Assembly: GCA_050084515.1 (NCBI GenBank)
Contig: CM114271.1
Span: 63,302,001 to 63,366,000, forward strand
Origin: Blasia pusilla
Lineage: Eukaryota; Marchantiophyta; Marchantiopsida; Blasiales
Direction: 5' to 3'
Length of the DNA: 64,000 nucleotides
Notes under the pieces: model-generated
Database searches by the model: none
What the model was told of the DNA's origin: nothing
The model's input: the letters and a program-made list of their open reading frames with translations, nothing else
In this document: positions 1-13,307 of the stretch, in pieces
Numbering within the stretch: position 1 is the stretch's first letter
Layout: each line of letters starts with the position of its first letter
Position numbers and translations under genes: made by a program

Positions 1-28
1 ATATGCATTCCTTTTGGCATGAGCAAAG

Positions 29-310
29 GTGTCTTGGTTAAGTAAGAAGCCGAAAATTGTTTCTCTTTCTTCTACTCAGGCGGAATCTGTTGCCGCAAAC
101 AATGGTGCCAAGGAAGCTCTTTGGCTACGCAAAGCCTTAGGAGACCATGGCGTTCTACAACCACAAGCTATCCTCATCTATGAGGATAATCAATCATGCA
201 TTGCAATAGCAAAGAATCCACAAGATCGCACAAAGCACTTTGATGTGAGTACCATGTTCCGAGACAATGGGTGGAAGCTACGGAGATTAGAATGGAATAT
301 TTTCCTATGA
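29..310 (+). pseudogene. Ty1/copia RNase H tail (partial)
   Basis: This fragment matches the C-terminal RNase H domain of a Ty1/copia polyprotein. It reads 'SWLSKKPKIVSLSSTQAES' and then 'EDNQSCIAIAKNPQDRTKH', which are the usual copia 'SWxSKKQxxVALSSTEAEY' and 'DNxSAIxLAxNPxxHxRTKH' blocks. Two changes suggest decay: the acidic 'EAEY' block reads 'QAES', and the frame leaves the copia consensus after 'HFDV'. The frame opens on a GTG, so no true start is present; the rest of the polyprotein lies to the left of the window. It is the 3' end of a plus-strand element whose probable LTR follows. Confidence 0.8.
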
Positions 311-330
311 GGCATATTGGAGACGATGAA

Positions 331-386
331 GGCAAAGTTTTACCAACCCTCTTGGGAAGGCAAAGTTTTACCAACCCTCTTAGGAA
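331..386. repeat. 28-bp tandem duplication
   Basis: Two nearly identical 28-bp units that begin GGCAAAGTTTTACCAACCCT lie head to tail just after the RNase H fragment. They are probably a local slippage product in the decaying copia 3' end. Confidence 0.75.
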
Positions 387-453
387 GGCAAAGTTTGTTG
401 CTTGGAGGAACCTGCTTGGCCTAGTAGAGGTACGTGCCCCTCTTATGGAGGAC

Positions 454-990
454 TGTTGAGAGTATTAGCGTTGGTGCCCATTGTGAGGGACACATGTAGT
501 TGCCACATGTGAACTTGCTATTTTAAATAAGTGGAGGTGAAGCATGCTCATTCCCCCTTTTAGTAGGAAAACTAAGATATAAAAGGGTTCCTTCATTCAT
601 TCTAATCTAGTTCTAATGAGATTCTAAGTCTTTTCTAAAGAGGTGCTAGTTCCAACTACGCAAGTCATTAGGAGGACAAGTCACGCACGGTGGAGAGGAG
701 CTTGTGAAGTAAGTAGAAGGACCTTCAAGAGCTTAATAAGAGTTTGCAACTCTCATTAATTTTGGATCGTGTCTTTTCTATTAGGTTTGTGCCGATAGAA
801 CCCAAAATATGAGATGTGAGCTTAATGTCGGTTATCTAGGCTAAAGATAAACTAACCAATAAATAAAGATCTTTACAATGAATCGAATGGATCCCAGCGA
901 TTAATTAAGGGATATAGTCATGTCCGGATCGGAGCAGTGGAGCATACCATTCAAGGATCTTGGTCTAGTGATTATTATTCCACATTAACG
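454..990 (+). repeat. Probable 3' LTR of the left-edge copia element
   Basis: A TGTTGAGAGT start follows the RNase H fragment at the distance expected for a copia 3' LTR. The stretch carries a TATA-like 'gatataaaagggttcc' near 570, as LTR promoters do, and has no coding potential. The right border is a guess (CACAAACA near 990) because no second copy of this LTR is in the window. The 5' TG and the position are seen; the LTR identity is inferred. Confidence 0.4.
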
Positions 991-1121
991 TTGTCACAAA
1001 CAGCACTTGAATGTGAGAATGTGCAAACAAGAAACCAGGCCCAGTGAAGCTACTAAATTTTTGACATTAGGGTTGGCCAAAAGCAACCACTCCAACACAT
1101 GAAATAATGAGAAGTTGAAGT

Positions 1122-1310
1122 TTATTTCAGCAATTCCATTGAGCGGAAAATTTTGGTCACTGCCATTGATTATGTGAAGTGTTTTATACATGAGCTAAGT
1201 GCTCGTTGCATGTTGTTTACGTTACATCCTAATTTGCCTCTGCAGCCTTTACGTTGAAGCCTCCTTGCTTATGATGCAACGCGGCTTGTTGCCGTTTACA
1301 CATTCCAACA
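1122..1310 (-). repeat. 3' LTR part of copia-1
   Basis: On the minus strand the LTR starts at 1310 with TGTTGGAATG, directly after a purine-rich AGGGAGGA that serves as polypurine tract. The segment 1122-1230 is repeated at 5738-5842. The LTR may continue to the left toward about 1000, but no matching copy survives to show this. Confidence 0.65.
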
Positions 1311-1488
1311 TCCTCCCTAAACGGAACATCCTCTTTGAATAGAGATGTTTTTACACAGAATCTAAAACACCAAGAAGTGATCTAAATCTTTCAAACTTAG
1401 CCATAGGAAGGCCTTTGGTGAAGATGTCAGCAACCAGTTCGTCTCCCGGACACCACACAACATTGATGTCCCCACTCAGTACCTTTTC

Positions 1489-1935
1489 TCAAACAAAGTG
1501 ATGCTGCACTTTGATATGCTTGGTTCGTGAATGGAAGAGTGGATTTCTAGACAAATAAATTGAACTAATGTTATCTCCCAAGATTACAGTAGGATCTGAT
1601 TGGGTAAACCGAAGTTCAGCCAATAGTCCTCTAAGCCATATGGCTTCCGTTGTGGTATTTTTCAATCCACGGTATTTTGCCTCTCTGAAAGATAGAGAAA
1701 TTGAGGCTTGCTTCTTTGATGAGAAGCTCACAGCCGCTCTTCCAAAGGAGAAGAAATATCCTGAAGTTGATTTGCGAGTTGTTGGACAACGTGCACAATC
1801 AGCATCTGAGAATCCCAAGATTATCGAAGCTTGTTGGATGCCTCTATCGTAGGCAAGCCCAAATGTGTTTGTACCCTTAAGATACCTTGCCACCCTCTTT
1901 GTTGCAATGACGTGAGACTTTCGGGAATCAGCCAT
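1489..1935 (-). pseudogene. copia-1 RNase H domain
   Basis: The C-terminal polyprotein segment of copia-1. It contains 'ATKRVARYLKGT', 'GFSDADCA', 'KSTSGY', 'SSKKQASISLS' and 'LSRNPLFHSRTKHIKVQHHFV', all typical of copia RNase H. The usual 'STEAEY' has become 'SFREAKY', so an acidic active-site neighbourhood is altered. The frame ends early relative to the family, and the link to the RT segment (2170-2931) is broken by about 230 bp of out-of-frame sequence. Confidence 0.85.
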
Positions 1936-2169
1936 ATGTTGACTGATCTAGCTTAGTGCATATGCAGTATCTGGTTGGGAGTTGGTGATATAGATAAGTG
2001 AGCCCACCAATTTTTGTTACTCTTTCAATTCCACCTTCTCCTCTTGATCATTATAAGTAAGTCTTTCTGTACTCGTCAGAGTGGGCGTTGATTTGCAATC
2101 CTCTAGGCCAAAATTTTGAAGCAAGATAGCTATATGCCTTTCTTAAGTCAAGAAGGTCATTTTCAACCC

Positions 2170-2931
2170 TCACTTTACCTCAAGTCCTAGGCAGAAGTGT
2201 AAACTCCCAAGATCTTTCATTTTGAATGAAGAGGAGAGTCCTTCTTTAAGATCACGTATCCCTTGTACATCATCTCCAGTAATGATCAAGTCATCCACAT
2301 ATAAGATCACAATGAAAATCCCGTAAGTAGAGATCTTGAGATAAAGGTTTGGGTCGTGTTTACTCTTTGCAAATCCAAGTTTGTTTAACATAGTCAAGTT
2401 GTGGGTTTGATTCCAGATTTGATTTGCTTGCATCAGGCCATAAAGAGCTTTCCGCATCTTGCAAACAAGGTCTTCAATTCTAGGAGCAGTAAAGCCTTGA
2501 GGTTGTTGTAGATATACCTCTTCTTCCAAAGTGCCATTTAAGAAGGCATTCTGAACATCCATCTGCAATAGGGGCCAATTGAACATGACTGCAAGAGATA
2601 TGATCACTCGAATCGTGGTAATTTTTGCAACTGATGCATATGTCTCATCATAATCAATGCCTCGGCATTGTCGATAGCCTTTTGCTACTAGCCTTGCCTT
2701 GTACCTGGAAAACAATCCATCAGCATTAAACTTACACTTATAAACCCACTTTGTAGGGATAGTAGTCCTCCTTGATGGGAGACGGACCAAGTTCCTTGTT
2801 CGGTTGGAAACTATGGAATTGTACTCCTCGGTCATTGCATGTTGCCAATGTGGATTAGTGCATGCCTCTTGTAATGATTGAGGCTCAATGGGAGCTTGCT
2901 GAAATGGTGTATGACTTAGAAAGAAAGCCAT
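2170..2931 (-). pseudogene. copia-1 reverse transcriptase
   Basis: A 253-residue frame covering most of the copia RT domain (RVT_2). It shows 'WVYKCKFNADG', 'YKARLVAKGYRQ', 'DYDETYASVAKITTIR', 'QMDVQNAFLNGTLEEEVYLQQPQGF', 'LYGLMQANQIWNQ' and the catalytic 'LYVDDLIITGDD' near 2287-2305. The core motif is intact, so this is the best preserved part of copia-1. The frame is cut off from integrase upstream and RNase H downstream. Confidence 0.9.
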
Positions 2932-2967
2932 GTGTAAAATATAATCCTCTCGTAAGTTGGAAGGAAG

Positions 2968-4240
2968 TTAGCGTAGTCGACTTGACCTTCGTGGAGGTGG
3001 TACCGCAAGTGTGGGCTCCATATCGTCCAATACTTGACCTCTTTCACCAAATGTTGGTGGTGGATCAACATGAGTTGTGGGCCCTGAGGATGGTGTATCC
3101 TTGTCAGATTCATTTTCTGACTCCTCGTTCTTGGAGGTTTGAGGCCACTCTCGGTCGTTTGATTGATGCTCTTCGGAATGGGGAGTGTCTTCATCAAATA
3201 TGACATCACGGCTCATAAACACCTTGTGGTGCTCCAAGGAGAAGAGCTTGTAAGCTTTCTCTCTAGTGCCATAGCCAATAAATATGCATCTCACACTTTT
3301 ATCATCAAGTTTTCTCCTCAATTCTTTTGGTATATGTGCATAAACTCCACACCCAAAGATGCGAAGGTGTGAGACATTTGGTTTGATGCTAGTGAAGACT
3401 TCTTCAGGGATTTTCTCCTCCAAAGCCCTTATTGGACACTTGTTGAGGATGTAGATGGCCGTGTTTATGGTCTCTGCCTAGAGATAGTTGGGGAGATTTT
3501 GCCCCTTCAACATGCACCTTGCCATCTCAACTAACGTTCGATTCCTCCTCTCAACAATACCATTTTTTTTGTGGGGTGTAGGCCGTACTAAGTTGATAAC
3601 GGATGCCATGATCGCAACAAAAGGTCTCAAATGCTTTCCCCATGAATTCACCTCCCCAATCCGTTCATATCATCTTCACCTTTGAGGGTGGCTCGCCAAG
3701 GTATAGATGCAAGAATCCCAGTGATGTAGTATATTGAGTTCTCATCAATGTAAGAAATTTCTTGAGTATACCCAATGCATCGGATTTGTGTTGTAGGAAA
3801 TAAACCCACATAAATCTTGAATGGTCATCAACTAATAGCATGTAGTACCTTGCTCCTGATAGTGAAGCCGTTTGAATTGGTCCTCCAAGGTCGATGTGGA
3901 TTAGGTGGAGAGGAGTTGGAGCCCTTGAGAGGATATGTTTGTCAGGATTTTGCCTTGATTGCTTGCCTCGTAAGTAAGTGTCACAAGTGGATATTTCTCC
4001 ACTTAATTTAATTAACCCTCCAACCATATTGTCTTTGCTTAACAACTTGAGGCCCTTCGTGTTAAAGTGCCCAAGTCTTTCATGCCAAACTTGTAGTTGG
4101 TTTGAAGATCTTGCAAATAGTTGAGGGCTTGGCTTGCTAAGAAGTTGATATAGTCGTCCATACCTTAATCCTTGGGCAGCGACAGAATTTTCGGCCTCTC
4201 GTAAGAAATCGCATCCCTTGGAATAAAAAACAACCTTCAT
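2968..4240 (-). pseudogene. copia-1 GAG-pre-integrase and integrase region
   Basis: The right part (3665-4240) carries the GAG-pre-integrase block 'VWHERLGHFNTKGLKLLS' with 'CDTYLRGKQSR', followed by 'HIDLGGPIQTASLSGARYYMLLVDDHSRFMWVYFL', the first integrase core block. The frame then shifts. The left part (2968-3423) has the integrase C-terminal 'RIFGCGVYAHIPKELRRKLDDKSVRCIFIGY' and 'SRDVIFDE'. The pieces are in different frames and the middle of the core is out of frame, so no integrase could be made. Confidence 0.85.
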
Positions 4241-4258
4241 TTTCTCTCTTTCGGTGAT

Positions 4259-4618
4259 CTAGCTGATGGAGATAAGGTTGTGTGTTAAAGCTGGAATATG
4301 CCACACATCCTTGATTGTATATTCTTTACCCAAGGGCAATGTCACTTGCACATCTCCTTCTCCAATAGGTGAATGAATGGATCCGTCTCCCATTGATACT
4401 TGAGGTCCATTCATCAAAGGTTTGTAAGATGTGAACCGACCTTTATTTTTTATCATGTGGTTGTTGGCGCCGCTATCAATGAACCGCTTGTCCACTTGGT
4501 TTGTGGTAACCAATGCTGAGATAAGTCCTTGTGCATCATCTTCACTTTCTGGTGTGAGTGCTCGATTGGTTCTAGCATTCTTTGCGAGGAAGATTTGTTG
4601 CTTCTCTTGTGGTCTCAT
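4259..4618 (-). pseudogene. copia-1 aspartic protease
   Basis: A 119-residue frame with the copia protease signature 'RFIDSGANNHMIKNKGRFTSY' (active site DSG) and downstream 'VSMGDGSIHSPIGEGDV' and 'YTIKDVWHIPALTHNLISIS'. It lies between gag and integrase as expected. A stop at 4618-4621 separates it from the zinc knuckle frame upstream. Confidence 0.88.
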
Positions 4619-4621
4619 TCA

Positions 4622-5439
4622 TCAATTGTGGCGATCATTCCTATACCAACATTGATTTGAATCATGACCAATCTTACCACATATTGTGCACTCCTTCTTC
4701 CTAGTAGTGCTAAAGGTCTTACCATTGAACTTCCTCTCAGTAGTGTGGAAGATTTGGGCCTTTGGTCTGGATGTGTTGCGCTCTAGTGATCGCTTTTCTT
4801 CATATTGACATGGGAATATTCCCTTCTTCTGGCTGAATAGAGGGCTAGGTCCCGACTCTTGTCCTTCTTGGGCAGCAAGGTCGTTGCGTCTCCTCTCTTC
4901 ATCAAGTAGGATTGTGCATAGTTCACGAAAAGTATGCGTCTTCTCTCTCACGGCTAGAGAGTTCATGAAGTCCTCGTAGGAGTCTTGAGCCACACTATTC
5001 ATCATAGTGGCCGCCATGGTTTCATCATCAATTAAGACCTGACTTATGCCAAATTGTCTCTTAAGTCTTTCATAATGCTGAGGTGAGAATACATAGTCGA
5101 GGTTGAGCTCATCTTCATTGAGTAAATTCGCCTCTGCAATGCCAATTTTCTGGTGATGCTTGTGCTAGCATGAACCGCTTCAAGTATAGTCCAAGCTTCC
5201 TTGGAGGTCTTTGCATGTTTCAAATGAGGGATTGGAGAATTTCTCGTTGACATGATCAGAATTCCGAGAGCCTTTCGATCTCTCTTATCGAAGTTTTTCG
5301 TGGCTCGAGCATCCATATTGGAGGTCTTCTCTTCGCTGCCATCAACTATATCGTAAAGATCAGATGCCATCAGAATGGCCTTCATCCTGTATAGCCAAGT
5401 GCCGTAATTGCTCTCATCAAGCTTGTGGCTCTCACTCAA
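4622..5439 (-). pseudogene. copia-1 gag with CCHC zinc knuckle
   Basis: Two frames make up gag. The first (5044-5439) starts 'MSESHKLDESNYGTWLYRMK', the typical copia gag N-terminus, and continues 'SKEAWTILEA'. The second (4622-5017) has 'DSYEDFMNSLAVREKTHTFREL' and ends in the nucleic-acid-binding knuckle 'CTICGKIGHDSNQC' (CX2CX4HX4C). A frame change of about 25 bp separates the two parts. The ATG at 5439 is the natural polyprotein start. Confidence 0.88.
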
Positions 5440-5737
5440 TATGTTGTCGGTAAAGCTTGTGGTCTTTGATCTTGATAGGTGCTAGCTTCGATCTTGCTCT
5501 ATGCCTGCATATGATAAGTTCTGATTGCTAGTCTTCTTCCTCTTCTTCCTCAGCTTGATGTCTAACCCTGTGAAAAAAGGAAAAAAAACAAGGTACAAAC
5601 TTCTCGAAATTCGAAATCTTTGGAAGGGTATAGAGTTATGTCCTATTTTCTCTATGTAGGAAGTGACTCGCTTAAGAACTCACGCAGCTAGTCCAGCTTT
5701 GGCTCATGAGAAATTGTTAGAGATCTCACACATACCA

Positions 5738-5842
5738 TTATTTCAGCAATTCTGCTGAGCGGAAAATTTTGGTCATTGATTATATGAATGTTTTATACAT
5801 GAGCTAAGTGCTCGTTGCATGTTGTTTACGTTGCAGCCTAAC
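5738..5842 (-). repeat. 5' LTR fragment of copia-1
   Basis: This is the right-hand copy of the repeat at about 1122-1230. To its left, at about 5700-5715, 'GGCTC' followed by 'TGAGAAATTGTTAGAG' looks like a primer binding site that has lost its middle (the usual copia form is complementary to initiator tRNA-Met). The outer part of the LTR is missing beyond 5842. Confidence 0.6.
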
Positions 5843-7935
5843 TCAGAAATGATATAAGATTGGAAACAGGATCGTTTTGAGCTGTTCTTCCAGATTGAAA
5901 AAACTCACCTTGCATTCCTCTCACTAGAGCAGACGATGTATACAGAATTTCTGAAACTGCTCGATTTTGTTCTTAACCGTGGGCGCTTGTAGAAATTGTG
6001 GCGAATAATGTTGAGATTAAATATCGTCCACTTCCAGTGAGATATTGCCCTAAATAATGAGCGTCGAAGTAGCTCATTCGCAAGTACAAGAGGATACTGA
6101 ACGAATCCCATCGTGAACTGCACAGCACGCAACACTCGTACACAAACTCGATGCGGTTTCGACAGAATCAAGGAATGATGCGTAGCTATTTTGAGAGTAG
6201 ATCTGGATAAACGTGCCGCGTTCGAGAAGATCTCTTCTATTCGGGACAGATCGAATAAAGTTTTGCAGCATCTTAGTCGATGCGCACAGTCGGATCAAAC
6301 ATCGAGACGCACATGTTTCCCGTTATATATCGATCGACACGCCTGCGAAGCGCTCAATGGATATTTGAAATAAGAGCTAGAGGATCATATATGCAAGTTC
6401 GAATGTCGGTGTGCATACCAAAATTCCTATCGAATATTAATCCATCGAATTCCAATGGTGAATCCGAGAATATTCCAACGTGCGACTGTTTCTCGAGAAC
6501 TGCCATGACTTCCGACAGTAGACTCGGAACCAGTAATCGGAACTCAGCTCCAGCCGATCATGAGACTTTGGGAAACCCACTGAAGCTACCAACCGAAACG
6601 AAATCGGACCCGTTAGTCCAGATCGTACAACGCGCACAGCCGTGGAGGCGTTTCCACGCATTGTCCCCCGGCGTCAACGAATCGACAGAAACAGACCACA
6701 AACCTGGAATCTGGTTCGAGAGAAAATGGATCCAGCCCCAACCTTATGCTCCAGAAAGGAACCGGTCGAAGCCCGGCTCCGAAGGTTGTTCTTCCCATCG
6801 CCTATTTTGAGACACACCTGAGGGAATCCTATCGAGAAACGTCTACATTTTCAGATTCGTTACGAAGTCCATGTCTCGTAAATTTGTTCGATGGCTGCGT
6901 TCAAGCCAACTATACGTCTGTGAAATAGTAATAGTGTCCTCAGCGAAGCAGGCTTAGAACGTGAACGGATGGCGACTGATTTTGAAACTTACCAGATACT
7001 GCACATGTGTGCATCGCTGAAATCTTGAGATGGTACGAATGATTACGAACACAGCACATATCATACTTCGCAATGCCAGTTTTTTACCCTCCAACCGCCC
7101 ACCATGAAGTTCTCGTAATCACTCAGAATCACAATCTTGTGTGGACGGAGTGGAGACTGTTGATGTTGTGACTGCCAATACGAACGAAGGAAACACAAGC
7201 CCTGCTTAATTGAGTGCATCCCGGTCACTCTGCATGGGGTTGAAATTGAGGAACACATCCACAGACGAGCTAGATTCACCTTCGAAAAACTGAGGAATCC
7301 AGGCCATGATCTCGTGTGTTATGGACATCGTACGCGCTCGGGAGGACAGGAACACAGCAGGAACGTCTTTTCAGGAAAATCAGAATGATGTGTAAATGTA
7401 GTTTCAATTACTCTTCACAAATCTGTAGCTACAAAAAGTTCGCGCGAAGAAAGTCGAATCGATCCGATATAGCTGTAAATTTACGACGCGACGAAGTCTT
7501 TCCGCAAGCTATCCTCCAAAGTTCTCAAAGTAGAAACTGATCGATAGCTCCAGGTCTCCAGATCAGATATCCACTACATTAACACATTATATATCCTATC
7601 GAAGCTGTCGGAGAAAAACTGAAGATTTTTCTCGTTGAAAGCATTTCGATTTCTAGGAGAAAAGAAATCCTGATCAAGATGACTCCTCAACTTCAATTCT
7701 AATACACTAAAATTAAAGTACTCGGGTATGCTGACAGATCCAAGCCCATCAGGTAAGACTAGCTTTAGCAAATATAACGAATCAGAGGCTGTGTGTGTGT
7801 GATTGAACCCATCAACTCCCATTTCAGGACCTGGAATCACTCGTCGAGCGTTTGAGGTGGTGACGAGTTGTGAGGTTTAGGTCACATGTCAGAAAATCGA
7901 TAACCAAGCTCGCGCTCGAGTTCTGATGATTCAAT
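5843..7935. other. Single-copy DNA, no gene recognised
   Basis: Downstream flank of peroxidase gene 1. It is rich in TCGA and similar CpG-containing words, unlike the AT-rich transposon regions. Several short overlapping open frames exist on both strands (longest 176 codons at 6280-6810), but none has a recognisable motif or clear coding character. The 3' UTR of the peroxidase gene presumably occupies the right end. Confidence 0.5.
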
Positions 7936-9705
<1,770 letters not shown>

Positions 9706-9978
9706 TTGGATTGCTAACTGCAACGTTCACCAAACTAATCCACACCGCAATGGCGGTCGATGGAGGCTCGTGTGATACCTTCTCTCAGTTGGAGAAATCG
9801 GTGAAGGCACTCAGACAGTCTGGAGGTCAAGAATATATGATCGCTCTTCGGGGAAAATATTTCTGTGATCTCGAGAAGCTCTGGTGGACGCTCGACGCTT
9901 AACTCGAAGAGTGAAATTGAAGGCTCGAAATGTAACGCACTGGTTGAGTTGATGATTGAAAGAGAAATAAACTGGCCC

Positions 9979-9985
9979 ATTTATA
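9979..9985 (-). promoter_or_regulatory. TATA box of peroxidase gene 1
   Basis: TATAAAT on the minus strand, 274 bp upstream of the ATG at 9705. Gene 2 has the same heptamer 287 bp upstream of its ATG, which supports both as the core promoter and implies a 5' leader of about 240-250 nt. Confidence 0.6.
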
Positions 9986-10570
9986 CTTATCGAACTCGAA
10001 CGTCCTGCCGACCACTTCAAATTCCAAATCTTTCAGATAACGCGTGCTCGCGGATAGAATCGCACGGTGGACCGCCGAAAGTCTTCCAAAAGTCGTGGAC
10101 CTTCCGTCAACGATGGCCCACATGCTTTGGAACAAAGTTTCCGGCCCAAAACGGCAGGATTTGTTCGTGCTTGCTGCCAGCGAATACTTTTATGTCACTC
10201 TTTCCGTTTCCTGGAGTGTCAGGAGCTCAAGAGTGAGCGCGTGGAGGTTGAGGAGGTACGCGGGATCCTGGCAAGAGCGCGATTCGTCGTTAAACAGCCA
10301 CTTACACTAATCAGCTTCGACTCTTGGGTACACCTTGACTTCGTCCGCAAGATGCCAGGATCCGAGGGCGCCTACTTTCCGGATCGGATCGCTAATTACC
10401 AGCAGCAAATTAAAACGCGTCCTTATTCTCCCCAAATTTCTACTCAGTCGTCCCCTTTGGCAGATCCTAGAAATCACCGCCCCCACAAACCACCTTCACT
10501 AGATCGCCCGCCCCCTTCAGTTTAGACCTCTTCTGAATCGCCCTCCCCTTCAGTTTGTACCTCTTCTTAA
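9986..10570 (+). other. Upstream flank of peroxidase gene 1 with an unassigned open frame
   Basis: A plus-strand frame of 152 codons at 10067-10525 and an overlapping one of 88 codons at 10044-10310 ('MAHMLWNKVSGPKRQDLFVL') lie divergent to the peroxidase. I do not recognise either. The 3' part is Pro/Ser-rich because of a C-rich stretch with a partial repeat of 'CCCCCTTCAGTTT' around 10510-10555. They could be a small divergent gene or chance frames. Confidence 0.25.
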
Positions 10571-13307
10571 TCGCCCATCTCGCCGGCTATGCCTGATGGT
10601 TCTACTCTTTCGCAAAAGTTGCACTCCCCCGACAGTTTGGACCCTTTCTCAATCGCTCCCAGACGGGCTGTACCTGATAAGGCTACTATTTGGTTAAATT
10701 GGGATTATTCTGGGAGGAGTGGATTCTGTATGGGTGTCCTGTCGCATGTCGCAGACGTACCCTACTTCCGTATTTTCTTCTCAGTGTGTTTTTTTCTCTT
10801 ACTTTCGGAAGGAAAAGCTTCTGCACGCTATTATGGGAAGTTTACTAGTCCGCGATAAGAGGGCTATTCAGGGAGGAAGGAATGTATTATTAAATAAGGT
10901 AATTAAATTGAGGTTATTGCAAAATAAGGTAAAAAAATGGATCTTATTTGATAAATTCTTTTCATTTAAAAAAATTAGTGTCATTTGAAAAAGCCTCTTT
11001 TCGTGGAGAAACGACACACCAGAATATAGGTGCAAGTTTCTTCGAGCGGGAAATGGTCCGTAACTTAGACGCCACATCCCTCCAAACTTGACCTCAACAT
11101 GGACTTATTAGCGCTAAGAGGAATTTTTGCGGTTAGTAATTGGAATTCCCACCACAATTTACAAGTTAAACCTCCCTCTTATGCCCCATGTTTTAGATTT
11201 AATTTTTTAATATAAGAAACAACTTTTTAATCTATATTATTATGGGAGAGTGATTTTTTGTTTTGCAACCTCCTTTTCTCTTTACACATGATATTTTCAA
11301 CCAAGGGGATCGCTTGTTTTCTAAGCCAATACGATCGCTCGCTTTCTTGATCTCTAAGATCTTTCGAGATTGATTTAAAAGACAATCGAGAATTTTGAAA
11401 GCTAATTAGTATTTTAGGAGTTGATTTAAACCCGAACATGGCACGGGCTTATACTATCTTGACACAAATCCTTTCTAACCAATAAGATCATATGAATTTC
11501 GAATTCAATTGTACATTATGAATGGTAAGTCAAAATTATACATCACTTTTAATCCGTGCATCGCACACGTACCAATAATTTTTTTTAAGAAGGCGAAGCC
11601 AAGAAAAACCCTTGTTAATCCCAAACCCTGGTTTCATGATGGCGAGAAGAAATGACACGATGGGAAGAAAGGGGAACGCAAAGAAGGAGATTAATTAATA
11701 CTAACTAATTATTTCGAAAAGGATGAAAATTATTAAATTACTTCCATGCAGTAATAGAACATAATTTTGAAGATATATGGATAGGATAATTTTCAAAAAA
11801 GAGGAGTGAGTAAAGATGAAGTTCTTTACAGTAAAGGAAAAGAATTTTAAATATGGTAGGACTTGTTAAGGACTTCTTTAAAGTGTTCAAAAGCACTAGG
11901 AAGAACAAGGTAAAATCTTGAATGGGAGAAGAGATAAAAGGTCAAACTTTGAATAAAGGTTTGGAATTGGGAGGTGTTTGGATGGAAACATAAGGGAAAC
12001 AATAAAATAGGGAGAAAAGATGTGGTTTAATTTTCAATGGGGGAGGATGAGAGAAGGAATAAACTTTCAACAAAGGAATTGTTTATGGAGAAAACATGAG
12101 GGATATATCTCTCTACATGTACCCTTTCTCTAAACTCAAAGAGGGCCTATAAGTTCCTACCCATTCAAGGGAGATAGGAAAGGAATCCATCTCTTAGCCA
12201 AGGCTTTTTCTCTAATCTCTCACTAGGATACAAAGATAAGAGATAGAGTAGCAAAAAAATTTACTCCATTCACTAAAGGCCAAGAAATCAAGCCTCTCCA
12301 TTTTTTACCTCTACTAAAGAGTAGAGGTAAAAAATAGTAGAAACCTAGCATAAAAGAAGTAAGGAACACTAAAAAGTCCCTCCCACCCCGATAATAAACC
12401 CTTATATAAATAGACTAATAATGGCCATAGCATAAACTTAAAGAGAAGTGTTTGAATCCCAAATTTGTCATTGGAGTAGAAAGTATCTTGAATTTGTCAT
12501 TGGAGTAGAGAGTATCTTGAAATAGAAAAAAAACATGTTGATGGAGGATGATATCTTAGAGAGCCCATGTGTATATCTTAAAACCCAATTAGGGCTATTG
12601 AAAGGAACTTATCATTCTAGATATGAAGTACATAATTTTGTTACAATTGACTTCCATTTTTGCAAGGTGCCCTCTGACTCACTATTGGGGGTTAGGATTA
12701 CATATGTTACCTAGTATGAGTGAAAGTAACCAAACAAAAATTTTGGGAGAGAGAGAGGGAATACACTTAAGACAAAATTTGGAATGTTTAATTTTTTAGT
12801 TGAACCTTTTTCCATAGATGGTTGAATTTTTATTCTTCTTTCCCAAATCCGAACTTCTCATTATCAAATTAATTTTGATATGAAATAAAACTTGAGATTT
12901 GATTCTCAAAATTTCATAAATATTTTTTTGGTAAATGATCCTATTCACTTATATTACTAGTATCCATTGTGAAGTGTATTTTGAGTTTGATGATTTAGAT
13001 ATGCAATTATGTATATCATGAGTTGTGAAGGTTATGAAAATCTTCTTTAGGAAAATTAATATCTTGTTTCAAGAATGTCAAATGAGATTTCTATTCACAT
13101 TTAAACATTTGCTATGATGCTGGAAATGAAGGAATCATTAAGTCCGATCAAATAGCCTCAAGGTACGAAATGGAGGCTTTGTTGATCTTGTGGGAGGGCC
13201 AACGTCTGCTGTAGATTACAAAATATAGGGTCATTATATGATAGGGGAAGATTCAACCCCTAATTGAGCAAAAGAAGCTCAATCAGCCAATCTGTCATCC
13301 CCGTAGC
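10571..13307. other. AT-rich intergenic DNA, no gene seen
   Basis: The base composition shifts to AT-rich from about 10860. Only short frames without motifs occur. The only structure I see is a 29-bp tandem duplication at about 12462-12519 and, at 13173-13216, a stray copy of a segment that also occurs inside repeat copy A (13817-13860). Confidence 0.5.

Larger units (their letters stand above)
1122..5842 (-). mobile_element. Ty1/copia retrotransposon copia-1, decayed
   Basis: A minus-strand copia element with the full domain order gag, zinc knuckle, protease, GAG-pre-integrase and integrase, reverse transcriptase, RNase H, read from right to left. The coding parts are split over several frames by stops and indels, so it is not functional. 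A direct repeat of about 100 bp (about 1122-1230 and 5738-5842, roughly 90 percent alike by eye) brackets it and is what remains of the LTRs. The right LTR is cut short near 5842, where single-copy DNA begins. Confidence 0.9.

Noticed and set aside
6280-6810. 176-codon frame downstream of peroxidase 1
   Set aside because: Frames of similar length overlap it on the other strand, and it has no motif, splice context or recognisable similarity; likely chance in TCGA-rich DNA.
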